33,325 nucleotides of DNA from the NCBI GenBank assembly GCA_027013105.1, contig JALUYG010000347.1, positions 1-33,325 of the forward strand, written 5' to 3'. Below the pieces are notes generated by a model, which did not search any database, was not told where the DNA came from, and worked only from the letters and a program-made list of their open reading frames with translations. The position numbers and the translations under genes are program-made. Position 1 is the first letter of the stretch; every line of letters begins with the position of its first letter. The stretch is from Mariprofundus sp. (GTDB lineage Bacteria > Pseudomonadota > Zetaproteobacteria > Mariprofundales > Mariprofundaceae). Below, in pieces: positions 6,657-14,120 of the stretch.

Positions 6657-8960
6657 TCAGGCCCGAACCGCAGCTTTCCTGCGGCGAACCATATAAAAAG
6701 CAGCCGCCAGCACCAGCACAGGTAGCAGTGGATCAACAGCATTGCCAGGCGACGCGATGGAACAGCCGCCGCCACCGCTGCCGGAACCGCCCAGCACTTG
6801 CGGCGCGCCACCCACGGCAATCGGATCGACAATCACGCCGTTGGCCACGCCATCCAGATCCAGAGGGCCGCCATCGGTGACGGAAATCACCACGATCGTG
6901 GGCGATACGACAGTGATTTTCGATAATGGAATCAGCGAATACGCTCCGGCCTTGTCGACCTTGTAAAACTGAGCCCCGCTGCCAAACGGAACGGAAGATA
7001 TGATGCGGATCGGCACATTCACGCCGCCCGACTTCACCCGGAAAGAGAGCACCCCGAAGGACTTCAATATATTGGCAGGCGCGCCTGCACCCGGCAAACC
7101 GACATGGAACTGATCGAGCAACTGGCCGCCGGTCGCCTGAACGCTATAAGTGACGCCGCCGTTTACTGATACATGAAGACCCGACACCCTGGAGCCGTCA
7201 TTCACCGTCACGGCATCTTCCAGCACATCAACCACGCCATCGCCATCGCTGTCACTGGGGTTATTGGAAAATACAACGCCCCAGGAGTCTGTCGAAACGC
7301 TGGATGGATTGCTCTTCGCCAGTTTGGGGTTGGAGCCTAACTGCCACTCCGTAAAGTCTGTCAGACCATCGCCATCAAAATCAGTGGGAGGGCCAACTGC
7401 AAATGGCACTGCGGGCGGCACCACAGGCAATGGAACCGGCGTCACCAGCGGGCCATTGGCCGTGGTCAGGTTGCCAAAGATCGCCATCTCCCAGCTATCC
7501 GGAATACTATCAAAATCAAGATCGGCCCCGGCCTTGACCTGATTGGAGCCAACCACTGTCACCGTCGCCTGCGCCGTGCCCGTATTGCCTGCAGCATCGT
7601 GCGCCTTGAAGGTGATTTTGGTTTTTCCGATTGGCAGTTTAGCCGGCAGCGTCAACAGATCATATGAGACCTGCCCAACCACAGCCACATTATCTGTCGC
7701 GGTAGCGCCAGCCAGAAATGCCGACAGGCGCGGATCGTTACTGGCAACCCCTTCAAAATCGGTGGCCGTCAACAACAAATCGGCCGGCGGCGTCACAACC
7801 GGCGGCGTGACATCCGTTGTTGCCAGAGCCGGCGCCGGATCGATGATAATTGTCCGCGTTGCAGTTCCGGTGTTCCGCGGCGTGGCAAAATCCTGTACGC
7901 TGTATGTTTCGGTGTAGCTGCGTGCAACTGTCGTATCAAGCGGCGTCGGACTAAATGACGTGGTGATCGCGCCAGTGATATTGCCATCGATATTATCCAC
8001 TGCAATAGCGCCCGGATCGATATACAAACCTCCCTGAAGCACATGCACGATTGAGTTGCCAACCAGGCGCACTCGCGGCGCCACGGGATCGGGAGACCCC
8101 GGCACAGGGATGACGCCGACGCCGGTGCCCTGACTGATGGTCACGCCGGTTCCTGCTGCAACAGCGCCGGGCGTCGGCGTCAGGGCGACCATATTGGAGA
8201 GAATAATTGCAGAGTCTCTCAGCCCATCCACATGGTCTGCGATTGAAATCTTCAACGTATGCGTTGTCAGCGGCACCAACAGCGGTGCAAGAATCGTCTG
8301 GCGCGAAGACACCTTATCAAAGCCGGAAATGATCGTTCCCAGCGGCAGTGCGGCAAAAATACTGGTCGTATTGGCATTGGTCATGACCGTTGTAACCGGG
8401 TCCGGCTTGGCGAACTTTGCCACATTGACGCCATCAAGTATCACCACGGCGGCATCCCGAACAGCAGGAATCACGCCCAATGTTTCCTGCGTGGCAAAAA
8501 TCATATCCAGTGAAATATGCGTCATACCGGCTGGCACAGTAAAGCTGAACTGCAACGTGGCAGCATCCGACGTGGCGCCGGCGCCGGCAGCTATGGCGGC
8601 CTGCACATCCACATCGCCCGGAGTTCCAAGGGCATGACTGCCGCCAAGAATACTCCCGGTTGTCAACATAATGCCGGGAGCAGGCATATTCAGAGGCACT
8701 AAATTCACTGTGCCAAAGGCTATATTATTTACAAAACCGGACTGTGAAACCGCAGCCGTCGCTACAGAGGTCAAGGTTTCTGAACCAGGCACCACGGTAA
8801 TGTTTCCGGGTGGGGCATTCCCCACAAGTTGCGCCACCAGACTCCCGGCAGCCGTCGTCGCAGGAGGCACCACGGCCGCTGGCGTAACACTGGTCGCCGC
8901 TATGGAACTGGTCGATATCATACACAGGAAAAAGACCGAAAAAATAATTTTCGAACGCAT
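6657..8960 (-). CDS. Large exported multidomain protein with JDVT-CTERM-type C-terminal sorting signal
   Basis: 767 aa from the second ATG of an ATGATG (GAGG 6 nt upstream). The ORF-track GTG at 8981 lacks a ribosome site. Domain order: signal peptide ending SSIAA; a choice-of-anchor L-like region (about residues 40-265, with GIMLTTGSI); a DUF5011/Ig-like domain (DPGAIAVDNIDGNIT); an HYR-like domain (ATDNVAV...AHDAAGNTGTA); Asp-rich calcium-type repeats (DFDGDGLTDF, DSDGDGVVDV); a choice-of-anchor U-like region ending LDLDGVANGVIVDP. The C-terminus is a Gly-rich linker, Cys-Ser, a hydrophobic helix starting at DPLLP, and RRRK. This layout is that of proteins cleaved by a dedicated intramembrane protease, which is found nearby at 9757. 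It is probably surface-anchored and possibly adhesive. Domain names are from memory of family patterns and need HMM confirmation. Confidence 0.8.
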   Translation of the reverse strand: MRSKIIFSVFFLCMISTSSIAATSVTPAAVVPPATTAAGSLVAQLVGNAPPGNITVVPGSETLTSVATAAVSQSGFVNNIAFGTVNLVPLNMPAPGIMLTTGSILGGSHALGTPGDVDVQAAIAAGAGATSDAATLQFSFTVPAGMTHISLDMIFATQETLGVIPAVRDAAVVILDGVNVAKFAKPDPVTTVMTNANTTSIFAALPLGTIISGFDKVSSRQTILAPLLVPLTTHTLKISIADHVDGLRDSAIILSNMVALTPTPGAVAAGTGVTISQGTGVGVIPVPGSPDPVAPRVRLVGNSIVHVLQGGLYIDPGAIAVDNIDGNITGAITTSFSPTPLDTTVARSYTETYSVQDFATPRNTGTATRTIIIDPAPALATTDVTPPVVTPPADLLLTATDFEGVASNDPRLSAFLAGATATDNVAVVGQVSYDLLTLPAKLPIGKTKITFKAHDAAGNTGTAQATVTVVGSNQVKAGADLDFDSIPDSWEMAIFGNLTTANGPLVTPVPLPVVPPAVPFAVGPPTDFDGDGLTDFTEWQLGSNPKLAKSNPSSVSTDSWGVVFSNNPSDSDGDGVVDVLEDAVTVNDGSRVSGLHVSVNGGVTYSVQATGGQLLDQFHVGLPGAGAPANILKSFGVLSFRVKSGGVNVPIRIISSVPFGSGAQFYKVDKAGAYSLIPLSKITVVSPTIVVISVTDGGPLDLDGVANGVIVDPIAVGGAPQVLGGSGSGGGGCSIASPGNAVDPLLPVLVLAAAFYMVRRRKAAVRA

Positions 8961-8985
8961 CATAAACCTCATATCACGCACCGCA

Positions 8986-9606
8986 TCAGAAGAACTTGTT
9001 CACCATCACACTGGCGCCGTAAAGAGATGCCTTGGATGTAGCGTTGGAGACAATGGAGAGCGGCACATTTTTCCAGTATTGAACCCACTCCACGCCGATA
9101 CTGCCCTTGCTGCGAAATTTATATTCCGCCCCGCCGCCATAACTGAAAGCGGATTTCCATGTCGTAATTGCCCCGCGCAGGCCGCGCGCGCTGGCGATTT
9201 GAAAACGCCCCGCAGTGCCGCCTACCAGGCCGTAAATCCTGAACTTCCGGCTCACAGGGTACTGAAATTTGAATAGGTAGGAGATGAAATTGGTGGTCTG
9301 TATCTCCAGATCAATCGGAGTGGCGCTGCCGATCGTGCCGGCAGGAAAGACGGTTGAAACACTGCCGCTCAATCCCGTACGCAGCTCAGCGCCCATATAT
9401 TGCTGGTAGTCGACACCGGCCTTGATGAAGCCCCCCCATGTCTTTTTGCTGAGCACCAGCGAGCCAAGCGCGCCCTGTTCGGAATACTTGGCGCCAAAAA
9501 GGCCGCCGCCCACGCCGACATAGGGCGTCAGGTCGTCCGCCTCTGCACGCAAAGCGCCACTGAACAGAAATAAAACCAGAAAAGTTACAATCCGTTTGCT
9601 CAACAT
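8986..9606 (-). CDS. Small outer-membrane beta-barrel protein
   Basis: 206 aa. A signal peptide of about 23 residues (MLSKRIVTFLVLFLFSGALRAEA) is followed by alternating amphipathic strands rich in Gly and aromatic residues (YVGVGGGLFG, GFIKAGVDYQQYMGAELRTG, FRIYGLVGGTAG, FSYGGGAEYKF, SIGVEWVQYW). It ends in Phe, as outer-membrane proteins recognised by the Bam complex do. It fits the 8-stranded OmpA-like/OMP_b-brl class. The start ATG has GGAGG only 2 nt away and the following TTG has 5 nt, so the start is uncertain by one codon. The gene ends about 25 bp before the downstream exported protein, so the two likely form an operon. The ligand or role is unknown. Confidence 0.75.
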   Translation of the reverse strand: MLSKRIVTFLVLFLFSGALRAEADDLTPYVGVGGGLFGAKYSEQGALGSLVLSKKTWGGFIKAGVDYQQYMGAELRTGLSGSVSTVFPAGTIGSATPIDLEIQTTNFISYLFKFQYPVSRKFRIYGLVGGTAGRFQIASARGLRGAITTWKSAFSYGGGAEYKFRSKGSIGVEWVQYWKNVPLSIVSNATSKASLYGASVMVNKFF

Positions 9607-9756
9607 TTCCTCCGGAGTATGCAGCCGCTGTCGCCAAATGGCTCACACCATAGCAACTGAATTAATCGAGTAAAGAGTTAGATGAAAATTTACTGTAGCT
9701 TCTCCTGCCGGAAGATGCCGAACGGGTGATCATTACAGACGAGGGTAAGTCGTGCT

Positions 9757-10212
9757 ATGTTCATGAATCAAAGCAAAAAAACACTACGATGCCTGCCATG
9801 GTTGATTGCCATATTCATCGCACTGCCGATATGGGCCGCACTCTGGCTGTTGAACAAGCCACGCCTGGAGCCAGCCTGGCCCATCCATGCGCCGGCCACA
9901 TTTCTGTTACTTATCCTCATCTATCCCTTTCTGGAAGAGCTTGTATTTCGGGGCTTGATCCAGGGTGAACTCATGCACAAACAGACATTCAGGCGTTCAT
10001 ATGCAGGCATCAGCCGCGCCAATATGCTCACCAGCCTGCTATTTGCCGCAGCCCACATCTACGCCCACCCGTTCAGCATGGCCATGCTGGTTGTCGGGCC
10101 ATCACTGATCTTCGGGTATTTCCGCGACCGTTTTGATGGCTGGTTACTGCCGTCGATTCTTCTCCACATCTATTATAATCTGGGTTATTTCCTGATTTTT
10201 AGCCCCTTGTAG
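9757..10212 (+). CDS. mrtJ: CPBP-family glutamic intramembrane protease, MrtJ type
   Basis: 151 aa integral membrane protein with about four hydrophobic segments. It has the three CPBP (Abi/CAAX-like) motifs: EELVFRG (Glu60-Glu61, Arg65), FAAAHIYAH, and HIYYN near the C-terminus. It is much shorter than housekeeping CPBP proteins, like the dedicated sorting proteases of the JDVT-CTERM system (named MrtJ by NCBIfam). It is divergent from a gene whose product carries a matching C-terminal signal, which supports a protease-substrate pair. The start ATG at 9757 (GAGGG 11 nt upstream) or 9763 is possible. A general CPBP protease is the alternative. Confidence 0.72.
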   Translation: MFMNQSKKTLRCLPWLIAIFIALPIWAALWLLNKPRLEPAWPIHAPATFLLLILIYPFLEELVFRGLIQGELMHKQTFRRSYAGISRANMLTSLLFAAAHIYAHPFSMAMLVVGPSLIFGYFRDRFDGWLLPSILLHIYYNLGYFLIFSPL

Positions 10213-10217
10213 GCAAT

Positions 10218-10228
10218 GGGGGGGGGGG
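10218..10228. repeat. Homopolymer tract of 11 G
   Basis: Eleven consecutive G residues lie 5 nt after the stop codon of the protease gene, in the 49-bp gap between convergent genes. Such tracts slip in replication and in sequencing. It does not lie in a coding frame here. Confidence 0.85.
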
Positions 10229-10261
10229 AGCTGCGCCTCACGGCACGTCAACATGATTGCA

Positions 10262-11629
10262 TCACATCTTTGGCATGCCGGGCGGCATACCACCGCCCAT
10301 GCCACCAAATTTACCCATCATCTGCGCCATCATGCGCCGGCCTTTTCCGCCTTTCATGCGCTTCATCATCTTCTGCATCTGGGCGAACTGCTTGAGCATG
10401 CGGTTCAACTCCGGCACCGATGTGCCCGAGCCGGCAGCCACCCGGCGTTTGCGGCTGCCGTTGAGCAGCTTGGGGTACCGACGCTCTTTCGGCGTCATCG
10501 AATAGACCATCGCCTGCATGCGCCGGATCGGTTTGTCATCCATCTGCTCCAGCGCCTCCTTCGGCAGTTTCATGGCCGGCATCATCTTCAGCATCCCCGC
10601 CATGCCGCCCATTTTCTGCATCTGTCCCAACTGTTCGGCAAAATCACCGAGATCGAACTGCCCTTTTTTGATCTTGTCGGCCGCTTTGGCGGCCACCTTC
10701 TGATCGACGCTGGACTGAATCTTCTCCACCAGACCAACCACATCGCCCTGACCGAGAATACGCCCGGCCATGCGTGAAGGGTCGAACAGTTCAAACGCTT
10801 CGATTTTTTCGCCTGTACCGACATACCGGATCGGCACGCCGGTGCTGTGCGCCACCGATAGCGCCGCGCCGCCGCGCACATCGGCATCAGTCTTGGTCAG
10901 AATGCAACCAGACATATTGACCGCAGCATGGAACTGCTCGGCGATGGCGAGCGCCGTCTGACCCGTCATCGAGTCAAGCACCATCAGTCGCTCTGTCGCA
11001 CCGACCGCATCCGCCACCGATTTGATTTCCGCCATCAGTTCGTCATCCACCACCTGACGACCGGCAGTATCGAGAATCAACACATGCCGCCCATCGCGCC
11101 CGGCCTGTAATACGGCCGATTTGGCCATGGTCGCTGCGCTGGCGCCGTCGCCGGCGATATAGGGCACATCCACCTGGCCGGCCAGCACCTGCAGCTGCTC
11201 ACGCGCCGCCGGACGGGTGGCATCCACCGATGTAAGCGCCACTTTCTTGCCCTGACCAACCAGCAGACGCGCCAGCTTGCCCGCCGTCGTCGTTTTACCG
11301 GCGCCTTGCAAGCCGCAGAGCAGAATCACCGATGGAATTTTGGAGAGATCAAGATCGCGCCGCTGCCCGCCAAGCAGATCGGTCAGCACATCATTGAGAA
11401 TCTTGATGATCACCTGACCCGGCTGCAGCGATTTCGCCACCTCGGCGCCCAGCGCCCGCTCGCGCACCTCGCTCATCAAATGGCGCACCACCGGCAGCGC
11501 CACATCCGCCTCCAGCATCGCCAGGCGCATCTCACGCAGCGTGGCATCGAGATCGGCTTCGGAAACACGCGCCGCACCGCGCAATTTATGGGCAATATCG
11601 CCAAATTTCTCACTTAATCGACTAAACAT
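10262..11629 (-). CDS. ffh: Signal recognition particle protein Ffh
   Basis: 455 aa. SRP54 GTPase that binds ribosome-nascent chains and the 4.5S RNA. Domains: N (residues 1-85), G with P-loop GLQGAGKTTTAGKLA, DTAGRQ and TKTDADVRGGAALS (most Ffh have TKLDGDARGG), then a Met-rich M domain with the RNA-binding helix-turn-helix (MTPKERR, NGSRKRRVAAGSGTSV) and a tail of Gly, Met and Pro. The start ATG has AGGTAAAA directly upstream. It lies 82 bp downstream of cysN on the same strand, which is an unusual neighbour. The RNA partner ffs is encoded at 2534-2643. Confidence 0.96.
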   Translation of the reverse strand: MFSRLSEKFGDIAHKLRGAARVSEADLDATLREMRLAMLEADVALPVVRHLMSEVRERALGAEVAKSLQPGQVIIKILNDVLTDLLGGQRRDLDLSKIPSVILLCGLQGAGKTTTAGKLARLLVGQGKKVALTSVDATRPAAREQLQVLAGQVDVPYIAGDGASAATMAKSAVLQAGRDGRHVLILDTAGRQVVDDELMAEIKSVADAVGATERLMVLDSMTGQTALAIAEQFHAAVNMSGCILTKTDADVRGGAALSVAHSTGVPIRYVGTGEKIEAFELFDPSRMAGRILGQGDVVGLVEKIQSSVDQKVAAKAADKIKKGQFDLGDFAEQLGQMQKMGGMAGMLKMMPAMKLPKEALEQMDDKPIRRMQAMVYSMTPKERRYPKLLNGSRKRRVAAGSGTSVPELNRMLKQFAQMQKMMKRMKGGKGRRMMAQMMGKFGGMGGGMPPGMPKM

Positions 11630-11666
11630 TTTTTACCTGCTTCCTTTCCCTGATCTGTAGTTAATT

Positions 11667-11700
11667 TTCATCCGCCTTCATCTGCGTTCATCTGCGGTTA
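11667..11700. repeat. Short tandem repeat with 10-bp period between cysN and ffh
   Basis: Three units of the type TTCATCTGCG lie in tandem (TTCATCCGCC, TTCATCTGCG, TTCATCTGCGG). Read on the other strand it is the CGCAGATGAA-type motif seen as an intergenic repeat in many unrelated bacterial genomes. It lies upstream of the ffh ribosome binding site. Confidence 0.75.
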
Positions 11701-11711
11701 GTGCTTTCGAC

Positions 11712-12992
11712 TTAAACCACCATCCCCGCCCCAACGGTGTTGTTGGTAAATGTATCGATCACAATAAAGCTGCCGGTCGTACGGTTCTCCGCATAGCTAT
11801 CGCAGTGCAGCGGCTTCATCAGCTTGAAGGTGATCTGGCCGATTTCATTCATGGCCAACTCATCGGCCTCATCCTTGTTGAGCGTATGAATATCACGGCG
11901 AAAATCGATGCTGGCCACCATCGCTCTGACGCTGTTGGTGGTATGCTTCAGCAGGTATTTTTTTCGCACGGACAGCGGCTCATCGCCAATCCAGCAGACA
12001 TTGGCGGTCAGCTCCTTGCTGTCGGCGGTTTCATGGCCCGGGTGCACCAGCATATCGCCGCGCGACAAGTCGATTTCATCATTCAGCGTCAGCGTAATGC
12101 TCTGCGGCGCAAAAGCCTCGTTCAGATTGCCATCAAAGGTGACGATCTCTTTCACAGTCGAGCGATTGCCGCTGGGAATCGCCACCACTTCGTCGCCAAC
12201 CTTCACCGTGCCGGACGCAATCGTACCCATAAAACCGCGATAATCGGGCAGATCGGCCGTCTGCGGCCGGTTCACCAGTTGCACCGGCAAACGGAAGGGC
12301 TTTTTATCCACATCGTCCAGCACCGACAACCCCTCCAGCGTTTCCAGCAACGTTTGGCCCTCATACCAACCCATATTGTCGCCGCGCACAGCCACCATAT
12401 CGCCATCCAGCGCCGACATCGGAATACAGATCAGATTCTTCACCCCCTGCCTGGCGCAGTAGTCATTCATCTCATCGCGAATCTGTTCAAAAACCGCCCG
12501 GTCGTGATCAACCAGATCCATCTTGTTGACCGCCACAATCAGATGCGGAATCCCCAACAACCCCAGGATATGGGTATGTCGCCTGGTCTGCTGCATCACG
12601 CCGTTGCGCGCATCGATGAGAATAATGGCGGCATTGGCGGTTGAGGCGCCGGTCACCATATTGCGCGTGTACTGCTCATGGCCCGGACAGTCGGCCATAA
12701 TAAACTTGCGTTTCGGGGTGGCAAAATAGCGATAGGCCACATCGATGGTGATGCCCTGCTCGCGTTCGGCCGACAAACCGTCAGTCAACATGGCCAGATC
12801 AATCTCCGCCGCCGAAGCGACATGCTCCACCCCTTTCTGTTTGCGCACAGCCAGCAACTGATCCTCAAACGCCCCCTTGGTATCGACCAGCAGACGCCCG
12901 ATCAGTGTCGATTTGCCATCATCCACACTGCCCACCGTCACCAGCCGCAGCAGTTCGATCTCTTCAGCTACCTTGATATTAAGTTTAGTCAT
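11712..12992 (-). CDS. cysN: Sulfate adenylyltransferase subunit 1 (GTPase)
   Basis: 426 aa from ATG 12992. The ORF-track GTG at 13001 overlaps the likely ribosome site. EF-Tu-like GTPase that couples GTP hydrolysis to APS formation by CysD. Motifs: G1 GSVDDGKST, switch region EREQGITIDVAYRYF, G3 DCPGHEQYT, G4 NKMD, G5 region SALDGD, then two beta-barrel domains. There is no C-terminal APS kinase (CysC) domain, so PAPS formation would need a separate enzyme. It lies downstream of cysD, separated by a palindromic repeat. No APS or PAPS reductase gene (cysH) is in the window. Confidence 0.95.
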   Translation of the reverse strand: MTKLNIKVAEEIELLRLVTVGSVDDGKSTLIGRLLVDTKGAFEDQLLAVRKQKGVEHVASAAEIDLAMLTDGLSAEREQGITIDVAYRYFATPKRKFIMADCPGHEQYTRNMVTGASTANAAIILIDARNGVMQQTRRHTHILGLLGIPHLIVAVNKMDLVDHDRAVFEQIRDEMNDYCARQGVKNLICIPMSALDGDMVAVRGDNMGWYEGQTLLETLEGLSVLDDVDKKPFRLPVQLVNRPQTADLPDYRGFMGTIASGTVKVGDEVVAIPSGNRSTVKEIVTFDGNLNEAFAPQSITLTLNDEIDLSRGDMLVHPGHETADSKELTANVCWIGDEPLSVRKKYLLKHTTNSVRAMVASIDFRRDIHTLNKDEADELAMNEIGQITFKLMKPLHCDSYAENRTTGSFIVIDTFTNNTVGAGMVV

Positions 12993-13006
12993 CTCTTTCA
13001 CCCTTC

Positions 13007-13080
13007 AGGGTGAGGGGTGAGGGGTGAAGCGTCAGGGGGAAAGCTCCTCCTCACACCTCACACCTCACGCCTCACGCCAC
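13007..13080. repeat. Inverted mini-repeat of GTGAGGG units between cysD and cysN
   Basis: The left arm has tandem GTGAGGG units (about 13008-13030) and the right arm has CCTCACA/CCTCACG units (about 13047-13078), so the RNA can fold into a long GC-rich hairpin. It abuts the cysD stop and ends just before the cysN ribosome binding site. It is similar in composition to the element at 20096-20166. Confidence 0.75.
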
Positions 13081-14003
13081 TAGAAATACCCTTCTTTTTT
13101 CTTGTCTTCCATCGAATTGGAGCCGTGGTCGATGATGCGTGTTTCACGCTCCGAGCGGCGCGCTGCGGCCGCTTCAATAACAATCTCATCCATATTGGTG
13201 GCATCCGAACGCACCGCGCCCGTGCACGGGCTGCACCCGAGGGTGCGGAAACGGCTCATCACCATCTTCGGCTCCTCGCCTTCCAGCAGCTGATCCTGCA
13301 TCTCTTCATAGTAGGGAATCAGCAGATGCTTACGCTCCACCATCAATCGTTCCTTGGCAAAATAGAGCGGCACAATCGGAATGTTCTCTTCACGAATATA
13401 GAGCCAGATATCCATCTCAGTCCAGTTGGAGATCGGGAATACGCGCACGCTTTCACCTTCATGTATGCGGCCATTATAGATATTCCACAGTTCGGGACGC
13501 TGATTCTTCGGATCCCACTGGCCGAACTCGTCACGCATGGAGAATACGCGTTCCTTGGCTCGACTGCGCTCTTCATCGCGGCGCGCACCGCCGAAGGCGG
13601 CATCGTACTCACCCTCTTCCAGCGCATCGAGCAGCCCCTGCGTTTTCAACGCGCCGCAGCAGCGCGCCACGCCGTACTCCTTCGGATTCATGCCTTTGGC
13701 GATGGCCTCCTCATTGCGTCGCACAATCAGATTGGCGCCGATCTCCTTACAAAATGAATCCCGGAATTCATACATCTCCTTAAACTTGAAACCGGTATCG
13801 ACATGCAACAGCGGAAACGGCAATGGCGCCGGATAAAACGCCTTGCGCGCCAGATGCAATAACACGCTGGAATCCTTGCCCACCGAATAGAGCATGACCG
13901 GATTACGAAACTCCGCCACCACTTCACGGATAATATGAATCGACTCCGCCTCCAGCGCTTTAAGCTGCGTCAGTTTGTGTTCAGATATGTTACTTTCAGA
14001 CAT
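13080..14003 (-). CDS. cysD: Sulfate adenylyltransferase subunit 2
   Basis: 307 aa, adenylyl-transferring subunit of ATP sulfurylase. PP-loop motif [22 protein letters not shown] near residues 35-55, followed by [63 protein letters not shown], and the terminal KKKEGYF. All are diagnostic of CysD. The start ATG at 14003 has GGAGA 5 nt upstream; the longer ORF-track start (14087) overlaps the -10 promoter element and is rejected. It is first of the cysD-cysN pair and acts on the sulfate that the neighbouring SLC13 domain may import. Confidence 0.96.
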   Translation of the reverse strand: MSESNISEHKLTQLKALEAESIHIIREVVAEFRNPVMLYSVGKDSSVLLHLARKAFYPAPLPFPLLHVDTGFKFKEMYEFRDSFCKEIGANLIVRRNEEAIAKGMNPKEYGVARCCGALKTQGLLDALEEGEYDAAFGGARRDEERSRAKERVFSMRDEFGQWDPKNQRPELWNIYNGRIHEGESVRVFPISNWTEMDIWLYIREENIPIVPLYFAKERLMVERKHLLIPYYEEMQDQLLEGEEPKMVMSRFRTLGCSPCTGAVRSDATNMDEIVIEAAAARRSERETRIIDHGSNSMEDKKKEGYF

Positions 14004-14085
14004 TAACGTCTCCTGCTTATCTATGATGAAGCCATCAACAACTTCACTTAAATCGTCATCATGGGAAAATCGTACAGTGGCGGCC

Positions 14086-14094
14086 ATTATAGCA
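14086..14094 (-). promoter_or_regulatory. Extended -10 promoter for cysDN
   Basis: On the minus strand the sequence reads TGCTATAAT, a perfect -10 with the extended TGN element. There is no good -35 hexamer. Transcription would start near 14079, giving a leader of about 75 nt before cysD. This lets cysDN (and perhaps ffh) be expressed apart from the riboswitch-controlled upstream genes. Confidence 0.65.
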
Positions 14095-14120
14095 GAAATA
14101 AACCTGCGCGCGCGAACCGC

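Noticed and set aside
11712-12992. cysN as a CysN-CysC fusion
   Set aside because: The protein ends after the second barrel domain; no APS kinase P-loop is present.
14003-14087. 28-residue N-terminal extension of cysD in the ORF track
   Set aside because: Its ATG overlaps the TATAAT promoter element; the downstream ATG has a good ribosome site and matches the CysD family start.
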